Below are positions 35,809-48,036 of a stretch of 64,000 nt of DNA, one piece after another; the stretch's first letter is position 1, and each line of letters starts with the position of its first letter. The notes beneath the pieces are model-generated. The model was not told the DNA's origin. It made no database searches and worked only from the letters and a program-made list of their open reading frames with translations. The translations under genes and the position numbers were made by a program. This DNA is from Blasia pusilla (lineage: Eukaryota; Marchantiophyta; Marchantiopsida; Blasiales), in NCBI GenBank assembly GCA_050084515.1, contig CM114272.1:42036001-42100000 (forward strand), in the 5' to 3' direction.

Positions 35809-36769
35809 ATGGCGGACCGTGAAGCTATAGAGGAGTCGGAGACTCAAGAGCCGAATGCCGATCGTGAGGACGCCCCGATGGCGACTCCTTCAAGGGGCCG
35901 AGTGGACCCAAACTCGGGAAAGGACGGAGTCGAGCCAGACGTTGGACTTGTTGAAGGTGTTGGTGGAGCAGATGTCCCAGCAAAGCAAGCGGATTGCCGA
36001 GTTAGAGGCCACTCGAAACCCGAAAAGTGCGGGCAAAAAGCTCGCGAAGACGAACACCCACGCCATTTTATGGAGTGGGGCGCCATGAAAGTGAAGGATT
36101 TCCTACAGAATCGAATCGTGCCGAGGCGAGAGGAAGGCGAGCAGACAAAGTGACGGTAGCCGTTACTTTCTGAAGGATCATGCTCTACAATGGTGGACCG
36201 CTCAACGAGAGGAATATCTCGGGCGATGAGTCACCTCGAGTTGGGAGGAGTTCAAGGAGTTGATTGGGGATCGGTTCACTCCGGAGTACCAAGGGTTGCG
36301 TGACACGGTGGAATGCGTGCGGATGCGGCAGAGTGGTTCCTTAAGCGCGTATGTGAGGGAGTTTAGTGCGAAACTGACTTCTAGTCCGAAGATGGATGAG
36401 CACGCAAAGAAGGCTATCTTCATTAGTGGACTCAAGCCGAGCGCTGAGAAGGCCCTTTACCGAATGCCGACGTTGCCAGAGACCTGCGCGGACCTTCTGA
36501 AGCTAGCGGAGCGGATTGGGGACGATGAGGTCCAAACCCAGAAACCCTTCGAGTCAAAAGTTTTTTCGAAGAAGTCGAAAAATAAGGAGGCGTTCAAAAG
36601 AGGCTGGGAGGGGGCCAAAGACGAACCAGAGAGTCGCTCGCCGGCAAAGAAACGAGTGGAACTTCATGCGGCCGAAAGGAGGACAACACTCAAAGACGGA
36701 ACGGCAAGGTCGTATGCTACAACCGGGCGAACCGGGCACTGTCGAAAGGGTGTTCAAACCAAAGGTTAG
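35809..36769 (+). pseudogene. Chromovirus Gag
   Basis: Begins with the ATG at 35809 (MADREAIEESETQEP). A shift of frame near 35930 leads into a leucine heptad stretch (LLKVLVEQMSQQSKRIAELEA, 35950-36012). The retrotransposon Gag core follows at 36260-36500 (FTPEYQGLRDTVECVRMRQ, YVREFSAKL, AIFISGLKP). The zinc knuckle near 36712-36755 is broken by a short deletion, leaving CYN and then GRTGHCRKG in different frames. Gag would form the nucleocapsid. At least three frame changes make it non-functional here. Confidence 0.82.
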
Positions 36770-36783
36770 TAATGGGAGTATGA

Positions 36784-37458
36784 TTGCGTTTGTCGCTAAG
36801 CATCCGTTGGCGGGCAATATGGAGACATCCTTCAAGTCACCAAGAGGACGACAATTTGGTGTACCTAAGATCCAAGATTGCTGATCGCGATGTGTTGTTG
36901 CTCGTGGATACAGGTGCTTCGCACTCCTTCCTAAGCCCGAGAATCGTGAAGGAACAGGGGATGTCTACCTCTAAGGCGGACGAGCCCATTCGAGTGGGAT
37001 TTGCAGGAGGAAAGTCTCATCGGACTTCTGATTTGGTCTTGGGCTTGACAGTAGGATGCGGGGTATTCGAGTTGAAGGAGAATTTCACTGTATGCAAAAT
37101 GGACGGCATTGACGGAGTTTTGGGGAATACATTCCTAGATGCGTATGAGGTGGAGTTAAGACGCCGACCATTGAGGTTGAGCGTCTTGCTAAAAGGCAAA
37201 CGGTTACAGGTGCGGTTGGTCCGTGAGGTTCCAGCGAAGATGGAGTTGGTGAACTCGATCACAAGGAGGAGCATGACTGAGTTGGAGGATGGATTTCTTT
37301 GCTTGATGAGACAAGTGGAGGAGGCTACAAGCAGTATACGCAGAGATCAGGACGCTGCTTCAAGGGGAGTCCCAGAACCACTTCAGGAAGTGATCAAGGA
37401 GTTTGAGGATGTCTTGACAAATGAGCTTCCGATGAATTGCCACCCGATAGAGCCGTAG
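36784..37458 (+). pseudogene. Chromovirus aspartic protease and linker to RT
   Basis: The active site D-T-G-A at 36907-36918 lies in LLLVDTGASHSFLSP, followed by a GFAGG..hydrophobic flap and DGVLGNTFLDAYEV, the C-terminal protease strand. The 225-residue block is open from 36784 to its stop at 37456. After that the frame shifts by one into RT at 37437. Protease processes the polyprotein. Confidence 0.87.
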
Positions 37459-38710
37459 ATCATAAGATAGAGATCATACCCGGTTCCCAACCGCCTTCAA
37501 AAGCACCATATAGGTTGAATCAGGAGGAACTTCTTGAGTTGAAAAAGCAGTTAAGTGAGCTCTTGGAAAAGGGTTACATTAGGACTAGCAAGTCACCTTA
37601 TGGAGCACCTGTTCTCTTTGTAAAGAAGAAGGATGGAAAGATGAGGTTGTGTGTTGATTACCGTGCACTGAACAAAGTGACGGTTCGGAACAATTATCCT
37701 CTTCCAAGGATAGATGATCTCTTTGATAGGTCGGGCAAAGCGCGAGATATTTCAGTAGGGATTGACTTGAAGTCAGGATATTACAGATTCGGATTGCCGA
37801 GGCAGATGTGGAGAAGACTGCGTGCGGTGGCGAGATACTGGTTCCTTTGAGTTTGTAGTGATGCCTTTCGGTCTATGTAACGCGCCTCCGGCGTTCACCA
37901 CATTGATGAACTCCGTTTTTCACAAGGAAATGGATGAGTATGTTATCATCTATATCGATGATATACTTATCTATTCAAGTCACTAGAGGAGCACGTTCGA
38001 CATGTGAGAGCGGTCTTGTCTAAGCTAAGGGCAAATCATTTGTATCGAATGTAGAGAAGATGTGAATTTGGTTTGAGTAAGATCAAATTCTTGGGTCACA
38101 TGGTGGTCTGAGATGGCGTCAATCCAGACATGGAAAAGGTAAAGGCTATTTCAGGGGAACCCCATCCTTTGTAAAGGGATGAGGAGGTTCATAGGTGCGG
38201 TGCAATTTTATCGCACTTATGTGAAAAACTTTTCGGGAATTGTGAGACCTCTCACGGATTGGACGGCAAAGTTTGCCAACACGACTTGGACCAGGAAGTT
38301 AATGAGGCATTCAACCGAGTGAAGCAGATTCTATCGCAGAACCAGTGTTAAAGTGCCGGAGTTTGACAAACCGTTCAAGTGCATACCGATGCTAGTGATT
38401 TTGCGGTTGCAGGAATGTTGGTGCAAGAAGGAGACCGGTGGCATATGAGAGCAAGAAGCTTAGCGACACGAAAGGAGATGGCCTACTCACGAGAAAGAGT
38501 TGTTCGCGGTGGTACATTGCTTGAGGAAGTGGCGGCATTATCTAGGGCTCCACAGACTCGAGTATTCACCGATAATATATCACTCAAGTATTTTGAGACC
38601 AGGATCGAGTGACACCGAAACAATCTGCGGTGGCATGATACCTTGGCGCCGATGGATGTAGAGTTAATCCACAAGCCAGGTTAAGATAATGTGATTCCAG
38701 ATGCGTTAAG
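37437..38710 (+). pseudogene. Chromovirus reverse transcriptase and RNase H
   Basis: The RT N-terminal part is open from 37437 to 37850 and includes [31 protein letters not shown] and IDLKSGYY. The polymerase motif Y-I-D-D is at 37951-37962 in another frame. The connection segment FIGAVQFYRTYVKNF is near 38190-38232. RNase H starts with HTDASDFAVAGML (38379) and shows a TDN/LKYF motif near 38568-38594. Stops and shifts occur near 37800-37850, 38060, 38170 and 38330. Confidence 0.88.
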
Positions 38711-38851
38711 TCGCAAGGAGGAACACATGCCATCGACGACACAGGTCTTGAGAGCAATGTTCCCTAAGGAAACAGATCTGGAGAGAAGGATTCGTGAAGG
38801 ATATATGAAGGATGCTCAGGGAATACCTGAGGAAGTTGAAGGGGTGAGAAG

Positions 38852-39500
38852 GTGGCCAACATAAGTTTGAGGCACGGTTTACTAAGGTTCAAACAGAGTA
38901 GGATCTATGTAGGGCAAGGCAGAATGCGAACCAAGGTGTTAGCGGAATGTCACGACGGACCCTTGGCAGGACATAAAGGAGAGAAATCTACGCTAGTTGT
39001 TCTGTCGAAGCGGTTCTTTTGGCCCAACATGAAGGAGGATGTTGCTCAATATGTGAAGACTGTGTGACCGCTTAGCGAATAGAGTCTCTTTGATAAGAAA
39101 CAAGGCTTGTTGCATCCCTTGCCGATCCCCGAAGGACCCTTGCAAAGTGTGAGTATGGATTTCATCACGAGTCTTCCGGAATCTGGGGGATACAACGCTA
39201 TACTTGGTGATTGTTGATCGGTTTAGCAAGTTGGCGAGATTCGTCTTGCCGACGGTGGATTCCGTGAACGGCGATCTGACGGCGCAACTATTCCTCGATA
39301 GCTGGTGGCGTGCGCATGGTTTGCCGAGGAGCATTGTTTCAGATCGGGATCCAAAGTTTACCGGTGCTCGGAAGCACTTGTTCGAAGGTTTAAGACCAAG
39401 CTGAGTTTGATGACGGCTTTCCACCCACAGCACGGATGGCCGGACCAAAAGGTAAACTCTATCGTGAATCAGACTTGAGGAATTATGTCGGTCTTTGATC
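38852..39500 (+). pseudogene. Chromovirus integrase, N-terminal and core
   Basis: The zinc-binding H-x-H region is ECHDGPLAGHKGEKST (38947-38994). The partner C-x2-C is damaged near 39066, where TGA ends the frame. The catalytic core contains [13 protein letters not shown] (first Asp near 39156), DRFSKLARFV (39210) and IVSDRDPKFTG (second Asp near 39342-39350). The Glu region (near 39470) is in a shifted frame. Frames change at about 39070, 39200 and 39400. Confidence 0.82.
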
Positions 39501-39744
39501 AACGCGCGATTGGGTCAAGTGGTGAGCATGGCGGAATATCGCTACAACAACTCGACCAAGATTTCGCAACGGGGAGAATCTCCGTTTCTCCTGGAAAATG
39601 GACGAGAGCCGAAGGGCCTCTTGATCTAGCCCTTTCGAAGGGTACTACATTGGCACGAACACGACAATGTTTACGGCAGAAAGTTTGTTGGTAGAGATGC
39701 GAGAACGAGAAGAGAGCGCGAGGCGAAGTCTTGCAAAGGCTTAA

Positions 39745-40233
39745 ATGAGGTACGTTAAGCATGCTAACAAGAGTCGGTGCCAAGTACGATTCCAAGTTGG
39801 AGAACAAGTGTGGTTGAGTGTGAAGAATCTCACTCTTCCGAAAGAGTTGTCTCATGGCCGCCCGCCAAGTATCTTTGGACCGTATGTGATTGTGGCAAAC
39901 CCGTTTGAGGATGTGTATACGTTGAGGCTGCCGGACGAGTTCAAGATTCACCCGACCTTTCATGTCTCATTATTGAAGAAATACCTTCAAGATAATGGAC
40001 GTTTCGAGCGGAGACAGGTGGTGAGACCGCACCCGGTCATCGTAAATGAGGAGCCGGAGTTCGAGGTCGAGACCATCTTACGTTCGAGGCATCGGGCCAA
40101 CAAGTATGAATACTTGGTAAAATGGAAGGGCTACCATGTGAAGGAGGCGACTTGGATTGCGGAGGCGGATTTGGAACACGCGCAAGAGTTGTTGTGTGAC
40201 TTCAAGCGAACACAAGCGAAGCACATACGTTAG
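39745..40233 (+). pseudogene. Chromovirus integrase C-terminus with chromodomain
   Basis: An open block of 162 residues, the longest intact tail of the element. It contains GEQVWLSVKNLTLP (integrase GPY/F region), GPYVIVANP, and FKIHPTFHVSLLKKY. A chromodomain follows at 40051-40209 (EFEVETILRSRHRANKYEYL, VKWKGY, ATWIAEADL). Aromatic residues Y, W and Y/W suited to binding methylated histone are present, as in chromoviruses, which use it for targeting to heterochromatin. The frame ends at a TAG at 40231. Confidence 0.92.
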
Positions 40234-40910
40234 TATGAGGAGAAGCTAGATACATGACTTGTAATCATTGGAATCTTGGGCCGAAGGCCGTTGTAACTAG
40301 AATATGCTAGTGTTGCAATAAAGGAGTGTATGGATTTGGAGATTCGATACCAATGTTGATTGCAATTTGTATGTGGTAGTGCATGGCTATGAGTCGTTCA
40401 TCATAGACTTAGAATGTACGACAAGAGGATAGACAAGGAGTATTTGAGGTGAGAGCTCGTATGTGGATAAGCACCTAGAACAAGACCTTGTGTTGGATTA
40501 CACTCGGGCTCGCCCTAGCGTCGGCGGGGCAGATGAAGTCTGTCTTGGGGCTTGGGGTGATCTTACTTGTGGCCACATAAGTAAACTTAGTGACGCGCCT
40601 AAGTCGAATACGAGAGCGACCCAATAGTAGTACGATTTGTGGACCAGGTAAACATGTGTGATGTTTACAATAATGAGTCGAAAGAGTCTAAGGTTGCACA
40701 CTTAGTTAGCTTATTTGATAATTTGGTTCCTTGGAACTAGTCCAGGCTTATCGAAGATGAGAGGCTAATAATTCTAAGTGGGGCAAAGAGACAACTAGAG
40801 ACTAAGAGGAATTGCGGGTTAGCCACCAGAACGCAATTCAATGTCAAGGGGTAGGCTGCCCAGGAGACTTGACATAATAAAAGTTTGCGTTGATGAGGGC
40901 ATCAACCTCT

Positions 40911-40924
40911 AAAAGAGGGGTGAG
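40911..40924 (+). promoter_or_regulatory. Polypurine tract of the chromovirus
   Basis: AAAAGAGGGGTGAG lies directly before the 3' LTR start at 40925. Such tracts prime plus-strand synthesis. Confidence 0.85.
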
Positions 40925-41911
40925 TGTCGCGACCCTCATGACCAAACAAGTGCCAAGCGGAACATCGGAACATTAGCGGGCTCACGCCAAGATGGTTTGC
41001 GCGTTGGAGTTGTCTCAAAGAGGAGACAAGAGACGAGACGCGAGCGAGAAGTCGCGTTTCAGATGTGATGGTCGCAACTCAGAAACCTGGACCAAACGTG
41101 GAATGAGACTTGAAAGAAGTCGAGTCTAGGAAGTGGGTTGCCAAAGGAAAGATCCAGATTTGGAACGCCACTTGCGTTTGAGAGTTTCCGACTGTATTTA
41201 TAACCATAACTTTTAGCGCTGAGATGCGTTTGGAGCAAATAAGAGTGCGTTGGAAAGCCTATGAAAAGCCGGTTCAAACACACCAAAGATCGCTGCAAAC
41301 GCATAAGCAGCGGTCGAGATACGACCGAAAACGACTGTAAGTGGAGGGCCACAATGAAGGGCCCGAACCTCTTTTCCCAAAGGGGAGGGGTTATTGGAGA
41401 ACCCAGAAGTACTAGTAAGGGGAAGGTCTCCGAGAGTGCTTGGAACCCAAACCCCACTTTGGGCGCCCGGGCGGCTCAAGGGCATGGAACGGAACGCGAG
41501 TTTGGGCGTTGGGTTGGAAAACCTGCACCAAGTCCATTGAGGCGATTTTAGACATCCCTCTTGGATTTCACGCCGCGACTCAATTACTTAGGTCTCGGTT
41601 CGGAACTCACACGAGGACCGTTGAACAGTTGGGATCGCTAGGCGTGCAAGTGCCGTTTCAGATCCCTTGACTAACCAGGAAGTCTGTTCCAAGTCTTGAA
41701 GGACTTGCCATGTGTTGGGAGCTAGGAACTAAGGAAGGTTGAGCTTGATGAGACGCCGAGTTTAGGACTCGGTGGGTTGGAACGCCGGTTGGCCAAACCC
41801 GACTAACGAGAGTGCGTGTTTGGGTGCAGATCGGCGATGAGTTCGTGACCTACTAAACGCACGCTTCCGCAACACTAAAGATTGACGTTCAAGGAGAGTA
41901 GGGGCGCGATA
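40925..41911 (+). repeat. 3' LTR of the chromovirus
   Basis: Starts TGTCGCGACC and ends GGCGCGATA, 987 bp, nearly identical to 34604-35595. Differences include C/T at the last base but one and length changes in C and G runs. The target duplication CTGGC follows at 41912-41916. Confidence 0.93.
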
Positions 41912-44593
41912 CTGGCTCCAGACAAAAAAATTCTTTGTGATGCTCTCTTTGATCATACCATGAAAGGAGAGTGTAAATGGGAAAAACATAGACACATACT
42001 TGCTTCCTCTAGTGGAAGAGTTCCAAGAAATGTGGAAAGGGGTTCAATTTCATGACGTCCGGAAGGTAGGCGGAAGTTGGAACTTCATGTTCAGGGCTAC
42101 CTTACTATGGACCATAAATGATTACCCGGCATACGGAATTGTAGCTGGGGAGAGCCATGGTGGAAAACTAGGATGTACTATATGCGGGCCTCGAGTGGAT
42201 TCTGATTTCTCAAAGTCTTGTGGCAAGCCTATATATGGTTGTCATCGTTGATATCTCCCATCGAGCCATCCATGGAGGACCCGCACGTATGGATCTCACT
42301 TCAAAGGGAGTGCAGAACTTAGACCACGCGTGCCTAGACTACTTTCCAGAGAGATTATTGGATGGGCAAATGAAAATCATGCATATGATGAGAGTGGGGG
42401 TCGAGAAGACGGCCTTACTGATCCCTACAAGAGAACAAGGATGAAAAGGCTGAGTATACTATATTCGTTGCCATATTGGCCAGTATCCTGCTTCTTCTCT
42501 ATATTATCCATTCTTTATGTTATGAAATAGTGGCTATAGAGGAGGATAGCTTTTGTTTGATTTGATTGTGGATATTAGCTATCATGTTGAAGTTGTGAGA
42601 TGTCCATGCTTCCTTGACGATACAATTAGAATTTGCTTATACGCCATACGTTAGATGTAATGCACGTTGAGAAGAATATCGTTGAGAATCTAGTCAAGAC
42701 CTTATTTGGAGTGAAAGATACTGTGAAAGTAAGGAGAGATCTGGAGGCCCGTGGGATTCGATCCCATTTGTGGTTGCAACCCCATCCTAGTAAACCCCAA
42801 GTTTTGCTTAAACCACTTTCCCATTATTGTCTATCTCCCCGTGACTTGAACACTTTCCTTTCGAGGATTCAAAACTTGAAAGTGCCATCTGGATATTGTG
42901 GAGAACTCTCCAAGCATGTGGTTAAGAAAAAATTGGGCAATATGAAATCACATGATTACCATGTCTTCATTCAGCAAGTCCTTCCTTATTGCATCTGTGG
43001 TCTTCTGAAGGACCACGTGAGAATGGTGGTTATTAGATTATCTGGCATTTTTAGAATGGTGTGTACAAAGGTATATGATCCAGCTTTATTTGACAAACTC
43101 TTGGAAGAGAATGCCATAACCCTTTCTCTATTTGAAATGCATTTCCCTCCATCTTTCTTCGACGTGATGACACATTTGTTGATTCATGTCGTAGAAGAAT
43201 TGGACATGTGTGGGCCAGTAGCATGTCGATGGATGTATCCAATGGAGGGATATATGGGGTACATGAAGAAATATGTACGGTCTAAAGCTAGACCAGAGGG
43301 GTGTATTGCAGAAGGGTATGTGAAGGACGAGGCATTAGGGTTTGTGACTGAGTACATGAAAAGGTTTGAAGACGTGCGGACGCGAGTGTGGGATGATGGG
43401 GAGGAAGAGGGGGTCGTTGGTGAGGAGCTAGAAGGTGCGGGCACTCCAGTTCGACTTTCGCAAGAAATGATCAACTTAGCACATCATTATGTGTTGCATA
43501 ATACAGAGGTCATGGTTGATTGGCAAAGGTAAAACTCTCCAATATATGCTTTTCAAGGTTATAGTTATGTGAATTACGGTTCGGACTCTCAAAGTGTATA
43601 TTATTTTGGTATTGACACATTAAATACAAAAGAATGTACTAATACCATTAACATTTTTATTGAACAGGAAATATCAATCATGTTCGAGAGACATTCCTTT
43701 TGAAAAGTGGATTCGTGGATGCAATTGACAACTCAAAAGATACCGATGCTCACCTACTATCATTAGCTATACCTCCTAATAGTAGGGCATTGTCATTCAA
43801 GAGTATGAAAGCCTACGGAAACCACTTCAGGGTAGAAGGGCCAAGTGGTGCGACACCCTTCTCCACTTATGATAGTGGAATAGGTGCAGTATTTGTTGAT
43901 GAAAAAAGTTCCAACCAGAATTGTTTATACTCATATGTTGGGGTGTTGGTTGATATTCTCTTACTTGATTATGGGGTTGTAGAACAACCCATAATACTAA
44001 TGCGAGGGCGGTGGGTTAAAGCAGATTGGGATTCAAGAGTAGGATCCATGAAATTAGATAAGGAGGGTTTTTTGTTGGCCAACTTGAGGTCATGCGAGCC
44101 ATTAGATCACCAGCCATTTTTTTTCCCATCACAAGTGCAACAAGTGTTTTATGGAGATGCCGATGAGGGTGGAGGATGGAAAGTGGTAATGAGGAAGGAA
44201 GCTAGAGCTCGGAGAGTTTATTTTGATGACTTAGAGTGGCTAGATGGAGCTTGTAATGTTTTGCCCACCTTCCATGCCACATGCATGGAACCAGGGAATC
44301 TACCAGATGCAAGTACCTTAGGAGCTAGAGTCCTAAGTGATGCAGAGATGGAAACTGCTAGAGTGGATGTGCAACATGTGCCAATAATCCATGTATGCGA
44401 TATGATAGAAGATGTTGATTCAGACTCTAATAACTCAGAATCAGATTAGATTAATTCATAGTTGTGTTTTTTTTGGTATGATTCAAATAATTGACTTTTG
44501 TTACGAGGATGTAAGTGAATTCTGGTGTTGTTGGGCATAATGGAATGAAACTCTACGGCAACAAGTAGAACTCTCGAATTGCCGTCAAGTTAG

Positions 44594-47500
44594 ATGTTAT
44601 TCTTGCTAACTTGTCGTCTACAGAGGGAGGGAGGCGCTTGGAACGGTGTACCTGATATGACTGAAGAGAACGTGGAATCCAATCAGAGTTCATCTTGGGA
44701 TGGTATAGATAATGTTCAACAAAGTCCTAATCCATACGAAGAAGAAAGGAATCGGAGAGTGAAAGAGAGAAAGGCCAAAGAGGCGGAGTTGTTTGGTGGG
44801 TTGAAGGATTGGTAAGTATGATCTTGGATAATCTTTTTCTTTTGCTTTATTTGATCAAGTGTATCATGTTCATATAGTGGTTGTGTTGGTGGGGAGTACA
44901 TTACTATATCCCCTAGGATTTATCCTTGACTTCAGGCAGGAGACAATTTCTTATCGGCCAGGGTGGCGGTCAGTTGACGGCCGGATGAGTCAGTTACCCG
45001 TGCAATTTGCGGGGCGAGATGATCGATTACAAGACAAGTCTGGGACCACATTGGCAGCTTTCACATATACTGTTAGCTAGCCAGGAGAGTTGTTATAGGG
45101 GAACGCACATGCGGAGGATGTCCTAGTAGCGGATAGTCCCATTGAGAGACAGGCCATGACGGGTGTGTTAACTCACAATGAGACGTTTGTTTTGAATAGC
45201 CTTAAGCAAAGGAGCATCCAATCGAACCATCCAAACAGGGAAGTGTACGAAATTCCACCAATACAAACGATGCAGTAAATATAATTGTAGACATGGAGGA
45301 ATATTCAACTATCTCTATATGTATGATTGGTATGTAATAAATTGAGTGGTAGAAGCCTGTCATTATGACTTCACTAATCTTTGCTCATCAAATGGTCTCT
45401 AGTTTAGTTTATTCACCCATTTACTTGCATATGCAGCCCATGGATGGAACTCCATCACAACCCATAATGCCTTCGCAAGCATATCCCCCTCATCCACCCC
45501 CATGGGCACAGAGCCAGTTGCCGTGGTGGGTACCAATGATGATGCAATCACCGATGGGTTATGGAAGTCAATTTCAGCCACCATGGACCAATGGAGCTCA
45601 ATAATCCATGAACATCCCACCCCCATGGGTAAGTAGGCTTACTATTCTGTTCTTTCTTGTTTTGCACACGGGAATTCAATTAATTGGAAGTCTAACTAGC
45701 TAATTGTATTTCTTTTGTAGACACAAGGGACATGGGCCATCCCAACCGCCGCCCCCAACACCATTGGCACCTCCATTGGCCAACGGAAATACGGATGACG
45801 AATTATTCCGTAGTAGGTCTCAATCTTGCACAACACCAAGCCCATCAGAAAATTTGACCCCGCAAGCAGGTGCATCTAAAGATGACTTCTCACTTGGTTC
45901 CGAGTTTGCAAATTTATACTAAAATAGGTTGTTGTATTATGAAAGGTGTGAAACTGTTACTAGTATAAGTTGGTCTTATAGTTAATATAGTTCCACATAA
46001 TTATGATTTGGTGAGTTTATAATCGTCGGCCCTACATTTTTTACATCTGAGAATTGGGATGGTGGTATATTTGTAGGAGAGCGGCAGAGTCGAACAAAGA
46101 GTGATTTGTGGACTCGTGATGTCTCCATTAGGAAGGAGCAAAACTTAAAACCTAGATGTGAGCTCATTCCAAATGGTATTCCGTCGCCTAGAGTTCTTGG
46201 TTATGAGCCTTGGCTAAATGAATTGAAGGTATGGGTGATGAGGTACTTGGACTTATCATGCATTGAGATTGGTAAATAGAATTCTATCAGCATGGCTGCT
46301 GTTCAGAATCACATCCTTGAGGCATACACATATGTGGGTGCATCATCTCTTTCGCTTGATTTCATTTAAAAAAAATTAGCACAACTATTGAAAACCGAGC
46401 GATCCAATGTCAAGAACTATTGGACATTACATGGGGCTCATCGAGCAGTCCCATGTCACCCTGATACCAATGAGGAGTCATGGAATCGATTAGTAGATTA
46501 TTGGTTCTCCAAGGAAAAATGAAGGCAAAAAAGATGGCTTGAGCAAGGGCCAAGGTCCAGACTTTAAATTTCTCCGGCCGTGCAGGTTTAGATGGACTTG
46601 ATGTAAGTCATCTTGGCATTCCCTAGTTTTCTTGCTAAAGTTATATAATGGTAGAAAACTTCCATTATTGCTTCATTTCCATATTTGCATTGAATCCTTT
46701 CACATGCATGAATTTCATAATTTATGTATTTAAGGAGCATGTGCGGGTGCAACAACGTACCTCAAAGGAGTCCTTGGGCACGGGGCTAGAATGTATGGAG
46801 AGAAACGAGTTGCCTAAGCAACTAGGTTTCACACAATTGAGTTCATTGGTAAATGTAAATGCATAACTCTTTTCTTACCCATTGGCTTGACATGGCTAGT
46901 ATTATGACCTTCATCTGATTGGGTCATGGAGTTAGTATCATATCCTTAATCATGTTGAATTATGGTGTTAGTATCATGATTGTATCTAAGTGTGTAATTG
47001 CAAAACCATAGTTTTTTGGTATCTAATTGATCGTTGGATTATATATGCAGAGTGTGGAATCTAGGGTCACTATTCAATTGGAAGAAGTGGAAAAGAAGAG
47101 AGTTTAGCTTCACTACATGTAGGGTCTTATAATCTAATTACTTGTTGAAGTGAAGAATCTGGTTTTACAATTCATTTCTCAATACTTGGGTTGTTTGTTG
47201 AAGTGCCAGAACGGAGCAACAAAAGGAGAAGTTCCACAGAAAGTGCAGATGGTGATACTCGAATCACTCGTAAGTATGTCATCCTTGGCATAATGAATTT
47301 ATCTGTTGCATAGTTTTCAAATTATCCACGAAACAAAACTCATTTCTTCCTACAACCTTCAATGGACTTTGTCGTGCATAATGTGCAGAAAACGTGAGTA
47401 TGGATAGCCAAGCCAAATCATCACCAGCCAAAAGACAGAAGTCTAGGCTTCAATCTGATGGTTTGAATGAGCAGGAAAGTGAAATCAGATCAGGCTCGTC

Positions 47501-48036
47501 TAAGAAAATAACTAAGGTAATTTATCTCATCTATAATGGCCTCTTCTGTTCAAGGTTTATATGACGACACTGATAATTTTTGTTGTGGACAGTCAAATGG
47601 TCGTCTAGGACTTGTGAACTTTTCACATCATCTTCCGAAATGGGGATGGTCTTTCAAACAAGTATATCATAGCAGTTTTTTATTTTCAAATGAATGGTGC
47701 AAATGCATGTGGAAAGAATTTGAATTGATACTAACTAAATGCCTGTGTATTTTTTTAGCTACGAATTGGTGATCACGTATTACTCACCAAGCCAAAGTTG
47801 AGAAGGATGGTGCTTGGGTCAGGAGTTATATCAGGTTTTGGTGGAAGAGACAAGTTCCATGCCAAAGACATCCCCTTAGGCGTGGTGAGGGTTGATCTAA
47901 ACGAGGTGTTCGAACCTAAACATGCTTTGTGGATGCCAAATTTGATACACGAACCTGCACAAGAAATATTTGGTGATGCTCTTGGTTCAAGCATGCTCTG
48001 GCCAGAGATGCATATGAGAAAGGTAATTCAATAGAA
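44594..48036 (+). pseudogene. Second CACTA gene, Transposase_24 (Ptta/En/Spm)-like, several exons
   Basis: Lies downstream of TNP2 in the same orientation, the position of TnpA-like genes in CACTA elements. The first exon ends near 44812 with a strong donor (GTAAGT after GGLKDW). Pro/Gln-rich exons follow at 45425-45604 and 45722-45922. The conserved block at 46080-46560 has NLKPRCELIPNGIPSPRVLG, ERSNVKNYWTLHGAHRAVPC and ESWNRLVDYWFSKEK, typical of plant Transposase_24 proteins. Lys/Arg-rich exons lie near 47210-47520. The final block at 47760-48020 (LRIGDHVLLTKPKLRRM, then VRVDLNEVFEPKHALW) is open. Exact exon borders are tentative, and in-frame stops near 46370 and 46520 suggest decay. Confidence 0.68.
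44884..45165 (+). repeat. Fragment of the DNMT retrotransposon inside a CACTA intron
   Basis: About 280 bp matches copy B 52095-52370, the end of the protease and the spacer before the methyltransferase. Shared segments include GTTGGTGGGGAGTA, TATATCCCCTAGGATT, GGTGACGGCCGGAT-like sequence and GGAACGCACATGCGGAGGAT. Both ends are abrupt, and there is no LTR. It sits between exons of the second CACTA gene. Confidence 0.9.

Larger units (their letters stand above)
34604..41911 (+). mobile_element. Complete Ty3/gypsy chromovirus inserted in TNP2
   Basis: 7308-bp element with 5' LTR 34604-35595, tRNA-Met-type PBS, Gag, DTGA protease, RT, RNase H, integrase, chromodomain, purine tract and 3' LTR 40925-41911, flanked by CTGGC duplications. 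The order is that of chromoviruses. The two LTRs differ by about 8 substitutions and four short homopolymer-type indels in 990 bp, so insertion was recent relative to everything around it. The coding region nevertheless has many frameshifts. The same LTR family left antisense pieces at 6627-7022 and 53911-54726. Confidence 0.93.
33486..44449 (+). pseudogene. TNP2-type CACTA transposase, split by a chromovirus
   Basis: TNP2/TNPD proteins cut CACTA elements at their termini. The block 33486-34103 contains a transposase-associated domain (RCPCNECKGG..VEAHLRKNG). The block to 34603 holds YNSIHACPAGCVLFRGDL, CPLCGKPRF, the FGLALDGVNPFSN motif and WPVLLVNYNLPPWL, hallmarks of TNP2. The chromovirus interrupts at 34604. 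After 41912 the gene resumes (LLPLVEEFQEMWKGV, LLWTINDYPAYG) and continues at 42630-43528 with RHTLDVMHVEKNIVENL and MHFPPSFFDVMTHLLIH..GPVACRWMYPMEGYM (DUF4218-like). A DUF4216-like C-terminus ends it at 44449. Introns inferred at 42483-42629 and 43529-43667 join in frame. Extra lesions are a frame break near 34100, where a conserved segment is missing, stops near 41960 and 42250, and a shift near 43725. Confidence 0.88.
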
